NCBI RefSeq assembly: GCF_014117325.1
Contig: NZ_CP059732.1
Span: 7,019,001 to 7,083,000 of the forward strand
Source of the DNA: Spirosoma foliorum
GTDB lineage: Bacteria > Bacteroidota > Bacteroidia > Cytophagales > Spirosomataceae
Direction of reading: 5' to 3'
DNA: 64,000 nt
Shown here: positions 37,956 through 46,612 of the stretch, in pieces
Numbering within the stretch: position 1 is the stretch's first letter
How the letters are laid out: every line of letters begins with the position of its first letter
The notes under the pieces: model-generated
Databases searched by the model: none
The model's input: the letters and a program-made list of their open reading frames with translations, nothing else
Told to the model about the DNA's origin: nothing
Position numbers and translations under genes: made by a program

Positions 37956-38753
37956 ATGAATGGACAGGAATTATTCGGATATGCTTCAGCTCTGGTAGTA
38001 GGCTTAGTGATCGGTCTGGCTGGGGGTGGAGGTTCTATTCTGACCATACCCATTTTTGTCTATATTTTCAGTATTCCTCCCATTCTGGCAACGACCTATT
38101 CACTGTTTGTTGTAGGGTCGACTTCATTGGTAGGATCAATCAATCATATCTGGAAAAAGCAGGTTGACTTAAATGTTACCGCTGCGTTTGCACTACCTTC
38201 GTTCATCTCTGTCTACTTAAGCCGCCGATTTCTGGTTCCTGCTCTACCAGACCCGTTATTCCAATTTGAAAGATTCCAACTATCGAAGAGCGACGCCATT
38301 TTATACTTCTTCGCAATTGTTATGGTAATTGCTGCTAGAGCCATGATTCGTAGTGATCGCCCGGAGCAAGGTGAAGCTGCCGACGGGCGCCCACGCTATG
38401 GCAGTCTGGCCCTAGATGGGCTGGCGGTGGGCTTACTGACAGGGACTATTGGCGCAGGTGGTGGATTTTTGATTGTACCAATGCTAGTCCTGATGGCTGG
38501 CTTGCCAATCCATCGGGCCGTAGCGACTTCTGTTTTGATTATTGCCGTTAATTCGTTCGTTGGTTTTTTAGGTGATATTCATCATACAGGCTTAAACTGG
38601 AATTTTCTGCTGCCCTTTACGGGTTTATCCATCATCGGGATTTTTGCGGGAATGTATTTAGCCCGCTTCGTAGCCCCTGACCGACTAAAAAAAGGATTTG
38701 GCTGGTTTGTGTTAGTGGTTGCGCTATATATGATTAGCCGGGAAGTAATGTAA
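37956..38753 (+). CDS. TauE/SafE-family sulfite exporter
   Basis: A 265-residue membrane protein with about eight hydrophobic helices in two related halves (VGLVIGLAGGGGSILTIPIF and VGLLTGTIGAGGGFLIVPML). The glycine-rich helix pairs are the family signature; members export sulfite or organosulfonates. The next gene is a persulfide dioxygenase-rhodanese protein, so together they likely detoxify sulfide via sulfite, as in cst-type operons. A TAGTTTTG box (37941-37948) lies eight bases before the ATG; if real, the mRNA would be nearly leaderless. The stop codon is inside a palindrome. Confidence 0.9.
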   Translation: MNGQELFGYASALVVGLVIGLAGGGGSILTIPIFVYIFSIPPILATTYSLFVVGSTSLVGSINHIWKKQVDLNVTAAFALPSFISVYLSRRFLVPALPDPLFQFERFQLSKSDAILYFFAIVMVIAARAMIRSDRPEQGEAADGRPRYGSLALDGLAVGLLTGTIGAGGGFLIVPMLVLMAGLPIHRAVATSVLIIAVNSFVGFLGDIHHTGLNWNFLLPFTGLSIIGIFAGMYLARFVAPDRLKKGFGWFVLVVALYMISREVM

Positions 38754-38808
38754 CGCGGGTGGAAACCCGCGATTTTAATCAGAAGCTGCGGGTTTCCACC
38801 CGCGCTAC
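38750..38808. repeat. Inverted pair of GCGGGTGGAAACCCGC palindromes holding the tauE-like stop codon
   Basis: GTAACGCGGGTGGAAACCCGC (38750-38770) contains the TAA stop at 38751-38753. Its inverted copy is 38788-38808 (GCGGGTTTCCACCCGCGCTAC). Each copy is itself a hairpin and the two pair with one another. The same core is found after pdhB. Confidence 0.88.
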
Positions 38809-38813
38809 ACAAC

Positions 38814-40217
38814 ATGATCATCGAACAACTATACACGGGCTGTCTGGCTCAGGGAGCTTATTATATCGAAAGTAACGGGGAAGCCGCCATCATTGACCCA
38901 CTTCGGGAAACGACGCCTTATATCCGAAAAGCGGAAAAAGCGGTTGCCCGAATCAAATACGTTTTTGAGACACACTTCCATGCCGATTTCGTTTCGGGAC
39001 ATATTGATTTAGCCAAGAAAACAGGGGCTACCATCGTGTATGGCCCCAATGCAAACACAAGTTATGAGGCTTATCATGCGCAGGATGGCGAAACCTTTTC
39101 GCTAGGCGACGTGACCATAAAAGTGCTGCACACGCCTGGCCATACACAGGAATCCACAACCTATTTGCTCATCGACGAAACGGGAAAAGACCACGCTATT
39201 TTCACCGGCGACACGCTTTTCATTGGCGATGTAGGGCGTCCAGATCTGGCCATTAAAGGCGATCTGACCGAGCGCGATCTTGCCGGAATGCTCTACGATA
39301 GCCTGCATACGAAAATTATACCCCTTGCTGATGACGTGATTGTCTACCCAGCTCACGGCGCGGGTTCGGCTTGCGGGAAGAATATGAGCAAGGAAACAAC
39401 CGATAAACTCGGCAATCAGAAGCGTTTCAATTATGCCCTTCGCGCTAAATCGAAGGAAGAGTTTATTGAAAAAGTCCTCGATGGACTAACCACGGCTCCA
39501 GCGTACTTTGCCGAAAACGCCCGGCTCAATAAAGAAGGTTACGAATCGATTGATCGTGTTATGCAACGGGGTAGTCAAGCACTTTCGCCCGATGCCTTCG
39601 AAACAGCGGTTAACGAAACGAGCGCGCTGATTTTAGACGTTCGTGATGCCGCAGACTTTGCGAAGGGATTTATTCCCAACTCAATCAACATTGGTCTGAA
39701 TGGCCAGTTTGCACCCTGGGCTGGCGCGTTGATCCCTGATTTAACCCAACCTATTGCACTTGTTACTCCCACAGATCAGGAGAGCGAAACTGTGCTGCGA
39801 CTAGCCCGCGTTGGTTACGATAACTGCATAGGTTTTCTGAACGGCGGATTCGATTCCTGGAAAGAATCAGGCAAAGAAATCGACACCATTGAATCCATTT
39901 CAGCCGAGGAGTTTGCGCAACGCTGGCAGCAAAACCCTGCCATGCAAATTGTGGATGTACGCAAGCCTGTTGAATTTGCTACAGAACACGTTAAGGATGC
40001 TGAAAATCTGCCGTTAGACAATTTAAACGATCATATGGCTGCTATCGGCCGTACGGAGCCGGTTTATGTACATTGTGCCGGTGGCTACCGGTCGATGGTC
40101 GCCAACTCAATCCTGAAAGCGCGCGGCTTCGATAATGTCGTGAACGTAGAAGGCGGGATGGGGGCTATCAAAAAAACAAGCGTACCGATTGTAGTCGATA
40201 CGCCTGTTTCTCATTAA
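38814..40217 (+). CDS. Persulfide dioxygenase-rhodanese fusion (CstB/ETHE1-like)
   Basis: A 467-residue cytoplasmic protein. The N-terminal metallo-beta-lactamase fold carries ETHFHADFVSGH (His54, His56, Asp58, His63), HTPGHTQES and FTGDTLFIGDVGRPDL, which is the ETHE1 type non-heme iron site. Two rhodanese domains follow: the first (about 255-350) lacks a clear active Cys, the second (about 365-465) has VHCAGGYRS with the sulfur-carrying Cys. This is the layout of CstB, which oxidises persulfide to sulfite and thiosulfate. It is next to the sulfite exporter gene, a fitting pair. Confidence 0.93.
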   Translation: MIIEQLYTGCLAQGAYYIESNGEAAIIDPLRETTPYIRKAEKAVARIKYVFETHFHADFVSGHIDLAKKTGATIVYGPNANTSYEAYHAQDGETFSLGDVTIKVLHTPGHTQESTTYLLIDETGKDHAIFTGDTLFIGDVGRPDLAIKGDLTERDLAGMLYDSLHTKIIPLADDVIVYPAHGAGSACGKNMSKETTDKLGNQKRFNYALRAKSKEEFIEKVLDGLTTAPAYFAENARLNKEGYESIDRVMQRGSQALSPDAFETAVNETSALILDVRDAADFAKGFIPNSINIGLNGQFAPWAGALIPDLTQPIALVTPTDQESETVLRLARVGYDNCIGFLNGGFDSWKESGKEIDTIESISAEEFAQRWQQNPAMQIVDVRKPVEFATEHVKDAENLPLDNLNDHMAAIGRTEPVYVHCAGGYRSMVANSILKARGFDNVVNVEGGMGAIKKTSVPIVVDTPVSH

Positions 40218-40505
40218 TAGGTGCTTTAGTTAGTAATTCTTCACGAGTATTAATTGTATTGTTAGACTGAAGTCAAGTGCCTACCTTGACCTTGTTTGTT
40301 TGAATTCTTAATAGATGGCATAGAAAGAGGATAAAGAATAAGCTAAAATCAACAAATTGCTTGACAAAGTAGGTTACAACAAAAGAACAGGAGCGCAAGT
40401 ATGCCATTAGTCAGAATTGTCGTTACGTAATTTTTATTGAATGGCAGTCTACAGTCGAAGAATAAGCGTAACATTTACCATAAATCTTGGTCAACGTTTA
40501 GATTA

Positions 40506-41339
40506 ATGCATACTTGCCGAACGCGTACTCTTATTGAGGAAGTACCTACCGATGGGCACAGTCCCATGAAGTTCCTATGCGATGATGGCAACCTGTATTA
40601 CTGTAAGTATAGAATTCGGTCAAACGCTATTGAACTGGATTTTTTGGCTTATGAAGTAATCAGCCATACGATATTACGTACCCTTAATCTACCAACACCT
40701 GATGTCGCACTGGTGGAAGTACAGGCAGGATCGTATCGCCCGGATCAATTACTTGCGAATCGTCGTTTTATAAAACCGGGCATTATTTGCTTTGGCTCTC
40801 GCGCCCTATCCCATGCTGATTTGGTTCGCCAGACAGAAGCCATCTGTTCAACCCGTGCTTTTAAACGTTTACTGAACCCAACCGACCTGATTCGTCTGGC
40901 CGTGTTTGACCTTTGGACAGACAATATTGATCGGGGCCGAGCATTCGAGGGCGGGTATAATTACAATCTGCTTCGTGTACCTCATGAAGGCAAGATTCAG
41001 TTTGTAGCGTTTGATAACGCCTTTACATTCGGGGGTGAAAATGGTCTTCGCATTTTCAATCCAGACTGGCCATTGCTACCTCAAAATCGTCTGTTTAATA
41101 GCCCCTATTACAAAGCGGTTGTGAAACATATTACACCAAGCCGACGTTTCACAGTGGCCAACGATTGTCTATCTTTGTGCTATGAACGGGGAAAACAAGC
41201 TATATATACTGCATTTGCGAGCTTACCGCCTTCTTGGGGAACACCACCATCGTTGCGGGCACGAATGGTCGATTTCTTACTGAACGATCAGAGACGAATT
41301 GCTATTCAGACACTCCTTAATCAGTCCATACCCTTTTGA
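40506..41339 (+). CDS. HipA-like kinase
   Basis: A 277-residue protein from the ATG at 40506; an in-frame TTG at 40437 would add 23 residues of low quality. The N-lobe has MKFLCDDGNLYYCKYR with an ATP-binding Lys. The catalytic loop is FDLWTDNIDRG and the metal site FVAFDNAFTF. These match the stand-alone HipA-like kinase family (HipA_2), which lacks the HipA N-terminal domain. Usual neighbours of this family are DUF3037 genes; here the next gene is a different 289-residue protein 13 bases downstream, an apparent operon. Substrate unknown; HipA itself phosphorylates glutamyl-tRNA synthetase. Confidence 0.78.
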   Translation: MHTCRTRTLIEEVPTDGHSPMKFLCDDGNLYYCKYRIRSNAIELDFLAYEVISHTILRTLNLPTPDVALVEVQAGSYRPDQLLANRRFIKPGIICFGSRALSHADLVRQTEAICSTRAFKRLLNPTDLIRLAVFDLWTDNIDRGRAFEGGYNYNLLRVPHEGKIQFVAFDNAFTFGGENGLRIFNPDWPLLPQNRLFNSPYYKAVVKHITPSRRFTVANDCLSLCYERGKQAIYTAFASLPPSWGTPPSLRARMVDFLLNDQRRIAIQTLLNQSIPF

Positions 41340-41352
41340 TTGACCGTTCATT

Positions 41353-42222
41353 ATGAATACGTTCATTACGCCTTTATTTGTACAGACTAACCCGCTGTCG
41401 CTTGAAAAAATCGTCTTTGGGCTCTTGGGCGTGTCGGAGCAGGCCGTCTATTTTCATACGTCCGATCATAAACTATCCGTCGCTGAGCAATTGCTTGGGA
41501 AGCCGGTTGCCCAGTTCATCAAGAATAGCCTGAGCAGCTTGCGTGAGACAGTGAAGCAACACAACAAAGCGTTTAAACAGGAGATATTTGGTAAAGCACT
41601 ATCAGCATTCAACGCATCGTATATTAATACATTAAGTCAATACAGTAACGGACTTCTCCAATTTGGCGAACCAATGCCCCTTGCTGGTGGCCTATCGAGA
41701 ACACAGTTCGTTGATTTGTATGAAAAGTTTGTTGGAGAACCCTACAATCCAGCCGCTAGTGGGCGCGGTGCCTTTGCGCGGCTTGTCAAAAAAACACTTG
41801 ATGTGCCAGGTTTAGATCAAAAGGCTGACATTTATTATCCGTTGAAACCGGGCAAAATCAAAGGTTTGCTTAAACCAACCAATGTAACGCTGCTTACTAC
41901 GCATGGTGTCCTGATCGTTTATCAACAAATCGACTTTACTAATACAGAGGCTGTTGTAGCGAATAACCTGTATGAATATGAAGCGGTAGCTGACGTACTG
42001 AATTCTTACTCAAAAGCTAATTTTAACCGACCTGGTCAATTCAAGATAGTTGCTGAAACTCCCCCTATTCTGGCACCTCAGCATAAACAATTCGAGACAA
42101 TAAAAGAGATCAAAAAAAGCATTTTTTCTGTTATCACACCTCAACAATTGGCCGAAGAGGCACGACTTATTGCGTCAAATGGTCATGTAAAAGCGTCGGT
42201 AATTTTAGAAGAGGAAAAATAG
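41353..42222 (+). CDS. Unknown protein paired with a HipA-like kinase
   Basis: A 289-residue soluble protein without signal peptide or membrane helix. It begins MNTFITPLFVQTNPLSLEKI, has a helical middle (SLRETVKQHNKAFKQ), a GGLSRTQFVDLYEKFVG segment and a C-terminal beta/helix region ending ASVILEEEK. It sits 13 bases after the HipA-like kinase gene and before a near-perfect bidirectional terminator, so the pair is an isolated two-gene unit. It does not resemble DUF3037, the normal partner, as far as I can judge. Function unknown; regulator or substrate of the kinase is possible. Confidence 0.6.
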   Translation: MNTFITPLFVQTNPLSLEKIVFGLLGVSEQAVYFHTSDHKLSVAEQLLGKPVAQFIKNSLSSLRETVKQHNKAFKQEIFGKALSAFNASYINTLSQYSNGLLQFGEPMPLAGGLSRTQFVDLYEKFVGEPYNPAASGRGAFARLVKKTLDVPGLDQKADIYYPLKPGKIKGLLKPTNVTLLTTHGVLIVYQQIDFTNTEAVVANNLYEYEAVADVLNSYSKANFNRPGQFKIVAETPPILAPQHKQFETIKEIKKSIFSVITPQQLAEEARLIASNGHVKASVILEEEK

Positions 42223-42239
42223 AAGCTTGGGTCTTTAAT

Positions 42240-42288
42240 AAACTGAATGGCCTAACGTCAAATCATTTGACGTTAGGCCATTCAGTTT
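42240..42288. terminator. Near-perfect 24 bp palindrome, bidirectional terminator
   Basis: Arms 42240-42263 and 42265-42288 are exact reverse complements over 24 bases around a single central C. AAACTGAATGG begins and CCATTCAGTTT ends it, with T-rich sequence following. Placed between convergent genes, it likely ends both transcripts; the absence of a loop makes cruciform formation possible. Confidence 0.85.
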
Positions 42289-42321
42289 ATATTTTTACTT
42301 CATGGAATATGCTCTAAATAT

Positions 42322-42630
42322 TCAATCAGTGAGCGTGACATATTCAACTTCTTGGACAACGTATTGCTTAAGTCGATTGCTTAATGATGAGGGCGTTACA
42401 AGCTCAATTTTACGATGCAGAGAATCCTCAAAAAAGAAAGCTAAGTGCATTAGATTCTTAAATGACGCTTGCCCGATTCCATATTCAACCAATAAATCAA
42501 TATCACTATCAGGACGCTGTTCGTCCCGAACAAACGATCCGAACAAGCCAATCTTTTCAACGCCGAACGCTCTAATCTGTGCCCGATTCCGTCGTATAAA
42601 TTGAAGGATTATCTGCTTATTCAGTTCCAT
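42322..42630 (-). CDS. MNT-type minimal nucleotidyltransferase, without HEPN partner
   Basis: A 102-residue protein of the minimal nucleotidyltransferase (MNT, polymerase beta) fold. The active site is IGLFGSFVRDEQRPDSDIDLLVEY, with GSxxR and the DxD metal pair. Its relatives are usually the antitoxin of MNT-HEPN toxin-antitoxin pairs, where they AMPylate the HEPN ribonuclease. Here no HEPN gene is adjacent: downstream is only the terminator and upstream the M16 peptidase start region is on the same strand. It may be a solo remnant or act in trans. Confidence 0.88.
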   Translation of the reverse strand: MELNKQIILQFIRRNRAQIRAFGVEKIGLFGSFVRDEQRPDSDIDLLVEYGIGQASFKNLMHLAFFFEDSLHRKIELVTPSSLSNRLKQYVVQEVEYVTLTD

Positions 42631-42686
42631 AATTTACGGATCTATAATTAACAAAGGTCGCAAAAAACTAATTAACCTCACATGTA

Positions 42687-45548
42687 CTACTTCTTCTCCG
42701 GCATCAGCACAAGTCGAATGTAATTCGAGCCAAAATACTGATTGGCAGCCGCCTTCGTGCTTTCAACCGTTACTTTGTTCAGTTGCTCGCTTTCATGCAG
42801 GACTTCGTCGGGAGCATCGCCGTTGTAATACTGATTCTGGAGGTAGCCGAGCCAGAACTGGTTATCTTTCAACTGCACTTCGGTTTCCCGGCGAGTTTCG
42901 GCCTTGAATTTAGCGATGTCGGCTGGGAGCGCGCCTTTCTGTTTTAAATCGTTAATCAATTCCTGCGTTTTGGCAATGAGCTTATCAACGTTTTCGGGGG
43001 CGCAACCGAAGTTGATGCGGAAGGTATAACGGGGCACCGGATATTTAGCGTAAGCTGCGTTGGCACCAACACCGTAAACACCACTTTCCTCTTCCCGAAG
43101 CTTTTCAATCAATTTGATTTCAAGCACTTCGGCCAGTGCGTCCAACTGGGTTGCGGTTTCCGGCGACCAGGTGATGTCGCCTGTGTACACCAGTTGTACG
43201 GATGCCTTCGGGTCAAGTCCTTTATAAACGGTTTTGCTAACTTCACCTTTCGGTGCGCGAATGCCCAGATCCTTAAACTTCTCTGCCTTATCGCTTGCGG
43301 GTAAACCACCGAGGTATTTTTCGACCAACGGCTTTAACTGATCTTCCTTGAAATTACCGACGAAATAGAACGTAAAATCGCCCGCATTGGCAAAACGCTC
43401 CTGGTAAATTTGCAACGCACGGTCAAGATCAATTTTATCTAAATCTTCTGGTTTAAGTGGTAATCGACGGGGATTGTGATTGCCGAGTGTAACCGAGACT
43501 GTATCCTGAAATACGCCTTGCGGTGTTGGTGTATTGATCCGATTTTGTAACGCACTTCGTTGGTTCGACAGAAAGCCCTTGACAACATCGGCATCTTTAC
43601 GCGGTTGGGTGAAATAGCTGTAAAGCAATTGTAAAGCGGTCTCCAGATCTTTCGGAGCTGCGCTACCGTTGATACCTTCGCTCAATTCGCCCACATACGG
43701 AAACACGTTCACCTGTTTTCCGGACAAGAATTTACCCAGTTGAATCTGATTGTAAGCACCCGTACCGCCCATAGCCGTAAGGGTAGACGAAAACCGAGCC
43801 GACTGAAAATCCTTCAGGTCATAGAGCGAAGTACCGCCGAAACTGCTGGCCGAAAACAGAATCTGGTCATTCTTAAAATCTGTTGGTTTCAAGATCACCC
43901 GAACGCCATTTTTGAGTGTCCATTCTGTTACGCCGATGTCGGCAACTTTCTTTTCATTGACAACGGGCGAGCCGGTTGGTTGCGTAGCCAGCAGTGGGCT
44001 ATCAATGGTTTTGTCTTCATAAGCGGTCAAGCCTTTTCCGGCATCATCGACGTAACTCAGAATTTGTGCTTCCGTTGGGAGTTTAGCTTTGTCTTTTTCG
44101 GGAGCCATGACAATAACTGCCCGGTTATCGTTGTGGATGAATTGATCAACCAGCGCATTTACTTCGGCCAGTTTGATACCGTCCTGCTCTTTTTTCAGGA
44201 AATCATAATAGAACTCAATACTGGTGTATGGTTCTTTGTCCGTAAAATTCTGAACGTATTCGTTTACATAATTCACCGACCGGGTTTTGTTCCGTTCGCT
44301 GTATGCCTGCTCTACGTTGGTCATGAATTCCTGCTTCGCACGCGCCAATTCGGTAGGTGTAAAACCGAATTGTTTCACCCGCGCGTTCTCATCCAAAACG
44401 GCCCGAATGGCTTTTTCGACATTTCCCTCCTTAGCCACAGCAATAGACGTAAACGCATCCAGATTACCCAGAAAATCGCTATAATTACTATAGCCACCTA
44501 AAAACGGCGGATCAGCACGTTGGGTTAGTTCCTGAATTCGATTGCCCAGCATGGTGTTGAACAAGCCACGCTTGATGCTCTCGCGCAGGTCATTCAGTGT
44601 TTTCTCTTTGATTTCAGGTCGTTTGTAAATCACCTGCACCACCGTGTTAGGTTGTTCAGGATCAGTCACAATAACCACCTTCGTGTCTTTGTGCGCGGGA
44701 ATCTCGTACTCGGTGCGTGGTTTCGGATTTTTCACAGTAGGAATTCGTCCGAATTTTTCGCGAATAATACCTTCTACCTGCTTTATATCGAAATCACCTA
44801 CGGCGATAACGGCCATCAGGTCAGGGCGATACCAGTCTTTATAATATTGCCGTAGCACTTCGGGCTTAAATGTCGTCAACACCTGCTCCGTGCCGATGGG
44901 CAGGCGTTTTGAGTACTGCGAATTATTCAGCAAAAGTGGGAAATACTTGTCGCGCATCCGCTGACCAGCGCCACGCCCGAGTCGCCGTTCTTCCAGAATG
45001 ACACCCCGCTCTTTATCAACTTCCGTTGGGTCGATGGTAGCGTTATGCGCCCAATCTTCCAGAATCTGAAATGCTTTCGAAAACACATTGGCCGAATCTG
45101 TTGGTACAGGCAATTGATAAACCGTTTCGTCGAAACCCGTATACGCATTCAAATCAGCGCCAAAGCGAACACCCGCCGATTGCAGAAAATTGACCAGTTC
45201 ATTCTTTGGAAAATTCTTGGTGCCGTTAAACTCCATGTGTTCCATAAAGTGCGCCAATCCCTGTTGATTATCAGTCTCCAATACCGACCCTGCCCGAATA
45301 ACCAATCGCAATTCAGCGCGATTTTTCGGCTCAACATTTTTGCGGATGTAATACGTCAGCCCGTTAGGTAGTTTGCCTACTTTAACTGCCGGATCGAGTG
45401 GAATAAGGGCATTAAGACTAGGAGAAACAGCTTGTGAAGCAGGCTTCGGAGTAGGTTTGGCAACTGTTGTCTTAGATTTAGGAATCGGTTGCGCCACTAT
45501 CAACGTAGCGCTCATGAACAAACTCAGTGAGAGTGGAAAACGTACCAT
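42687..45548 (-). CDS. M16-family zinc metallopeptidase (PqqL-like)
   Basis: A 953-residue exported peptidase. A signal peptide ends near LIVAQ (about residue 20), followed by a Pro/Lys/Ser linker. The inverted zinc motif HxxEH is HFMEH at His100, Glu103 and His104 in AGSVLETDNQQGLAHFMEH-type context; the distal Glu is likely in the ERGVILEE segment near 180. Four M16 domains are expected from the length (two active/inactive halves). Bacteroidota have many such proteins in the periplasm for oligopeptide degradation. Monocistronic. Confidence 0.92.
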   Translation of the reverse strand: MVRFPLSLSLFMSATLIVAQPIPKSKTTVAKPTPKPASQAVSPSLNALIPLDPAVKVGKLPNGLTYYIRKNVEPKNRAELRLVIRAGSVLETDNQQGLAHFMEHMEFNGTKNFPKNELVNFLQSAGVRFGADLNAYTGFDETVYQLPVPTDSANVFSKAFQILEDWAHNATIDPTEVDKERGVILEERRLGRGAGQRMRDKYFPLLLNNSQYSKRLPIGTEQVLTTFKPEVLRQYYKDWYRPDLMAVIAVGDFDIKQVEGIIREKFGRIPTVKNPKPRTEYEIPAHKDTKVVIVTDPEQPNTVVQVIYKRPEIKEKTLNDLRESIKRGLFNTMLGNRIQELTQRADPPFLGGYSNYSDFLGNLDAFTSIAVAKEGNVEKAIRAVLDENARVKQFGFTPTELARAKQEFMTNVEQAYSERNKTRSVNYVNEYVQNFTDKEPYTSIEFYYDFLKKEQDGIKLAEVNALVDQFIHNDNRAVIVMAPEKDKAKLPTEAQILSYVDDAGKGLTAYEDKTIDSPLLATQPTGSPVVNEKKVADIGVTEWTLKNGVRVILKPTDFKNDQILFSASSFGGTSLYDLKDFQSARFSSTLTAMGGTGAYNQIQLGKFLSGKQVNVFPYVGELSEGINGSAAPKDLETALQLLYSYFTQPRKDADVVKGFLSNQRSALQNRINTPTPQGVFQDTVSVTLGNHNPRRLPLKPEDLDKIDLDRALQIYQERFANAGDFTFYFVGNFKEDQLKPLVEKYLGGLPASDKAEKFKDLGIRAPKGEVSKTVYKGLDPKASVQLVYTGDITWSPETATQLDALAEVLEIKLIEKLREEESGVYGVGANAAYAKYPVPRYTFRINFGCAPENVDKLIAKTQELINDLKQKGALPADIAKFKAETRRETEVQLKDNQFWLGYLQNQYYNGDAPDEVLHESEQLNKVTVESTKAAANQYFGSNYIRLVLMPEKK

Positions 45549-45621
45549 TTGGTCGTTTGAATTAGGTTATGATTTTGGAAACGAATGTACACAACAATAA
45601 CGATTGGAGAAGGCGAATCGT

Positions 45622-46017
45622 TTAATGCTTCCAGATGAGGAGAATCGTAACAGCTAACGAAGCAATGACTGAGAACCAACAGATAGCGATGACCCAACGG
45701 GTTGGAATTTCCCACATGGGCGCGTGAAGCATCTCTGTTTCCTCATCGACTTCTACGGTGCCGTAGAAATTTCGTGTACAAAAGTCATCCCAGTCCTCAT
45801 AATCAACGAATTGGGCGAGGGTATCCAGAAAAGAAGACGAAATAACAGTCGATGATTGCCAGAAGATCTGTAACTCTTGTGCATCGACAACTCGGTAGGT
45901 ATGTTTATAAATAAGCTCACTCAATTGCATAAAGTCGCGGAAACGCCAATGGGACGATTGTTCCCAGCGCAAGACGCGCTCGATCTGCTGTTTGAGGTTA
46001 TTCGTATGCCGATTCAC
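45622..46017 (-). CDS. Hypothetical tail-anchored membrane protein
   Basis: A 131-residue protein starting at GTG 46017 (MNRHTNNLKQQIERVL). The first 100 residues are hydrophilic with many Trp, Phe and acidic residues; residues about 107-128 (WVIAICWFSVIASLAVTILLIW) form a C-terminal membrane helix. No family recognised. Next to the nitrate island but separated by a palindrome. Confidence 0.6.
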   Translation of the reverse strand: MNRHTNNLKQQIERVLRWEQSSHWRFRDFMQLSELIYKHTYRVVDAQELQIFWQSSTVISSSFLDTLAQFVDYEDWDDFCTRNFYGTVEVDEETEMLHAPMWEIPTRWVIAICWFSVIASLAVTILLIWKH

Positions 46018-46042
46018 ACAGTAATACTACTGATTTTTCAGT

Positions 46043-46136
46043 AAAAAAATGTATAATGAATACTGTAAAATGTAGAATCATAGGCGGGCAACACGCTGTA
46101 ATTATGCATTTTACATTATTCATTATACATTTTTTT
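46043..46136. repeat. 32 bp inverted repeat covering the end of the nitrate-reductase-associated gene
   Basis: Arms 46043-46074 and 46105-46136 pair over 32 bases with two mismatches (AAAAAAATGTATAATGAAT...). The right arm encodes, on the minus strand, the last residues KKMYNE and the TAA stop (46116-46118) of the neighbouring gene. Words such as ATGTATAATGAAT repeat within the arm. Confidence 0.9.
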
Positions 46137-46604
46137 ATCCTCTAAAAACTCCCGAATTGCTCTCGGGAAATTTGCGCCTTCGTGGCCGGATCGACTTAGT
46201 TTCACCAGGGCAAATCGCTGTAAAACATCGAGTTGCAGCCATTGTTGAATTGTGATGGGGTTGCACTCCCACTCCAGTGCTTTCTGTAGAACCTCATTGG
46301 GTACTTCGCCTAAACACTCCCAACTGGCATCAACCTCGCCCAGATTACTTACCTGATGATGGCATCGGATCTGGACAAGATTGATCAGATCAAGTCGATA
46401 TTGAGCAATTTCGGCAGGTGTATAACAGGGTTGCGTTGCTAATCGAGCTTTGTCATCAACGGTAAGTTTCACCCATTCAGGGAGCTTTAATTTGATGCCG
46501 CACGTATCCAGTTTGTAGCGAACGACCATCGGAATGCACCGAAGCGTTTCGACAAAGTCGCTCTCAAAAGCGAAGAAAATAGGAGCTATAGCAACTGGTT
46601 TCAT
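46116..46604 (-). CDS. Nitrate reductase associated protein
   Basis: A 162-residue cytoplasmic protein. FAFESDFVETLRCIPMVVRYKLD, CGIKLKLPEWVKL and the C-terminal ALVKLSRSGHEGANFPRAI-type segment agree with the nitrate reductase associated protein family (Nitr_red_assoc) found next to assimilatory nitrate reductases in cyanobacteria and Bacteroidota. Role not established; a maturation or regulation function is likely. The last residues KKMYNE and the stop are in the palindrome arm. It lies eight bases after the rubredoxin-fusion gene, thus in its operon. Confidence 0.88.
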   Translation of the reverse strand: MKPVAIAPIFFAFESDFVETLRCIPMVVRYKLDTCGIKLKLPEWVKLTVDDKARLATQPCYTPAEIAQYRLDLINLVQIRCHHQVSNLGEVDASWECLGEVPNEVLQKALEWECNPITIQQWLQLDVLQRFALVKLSRSGHEGANFPRAIREFLEDKKMYNE

Positions 46605-46612
46605 AGGCTATT

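Noticed and set aside
40437..40505. Longer N-terminus of the HipA-like kinase from TTG 40437
   Set aside because: The added residues are Asn/Lys/Ser-rich without likeness to a kinase lobe; ATG 40506 precedes the conserved part.
43740..44501. A 253-codon plus-strand frame inside the M16 peptidase gene
   Set aside because: It is antisense to a well-supported 953-residue protein; composition is not protein-like and no family motif is seen.
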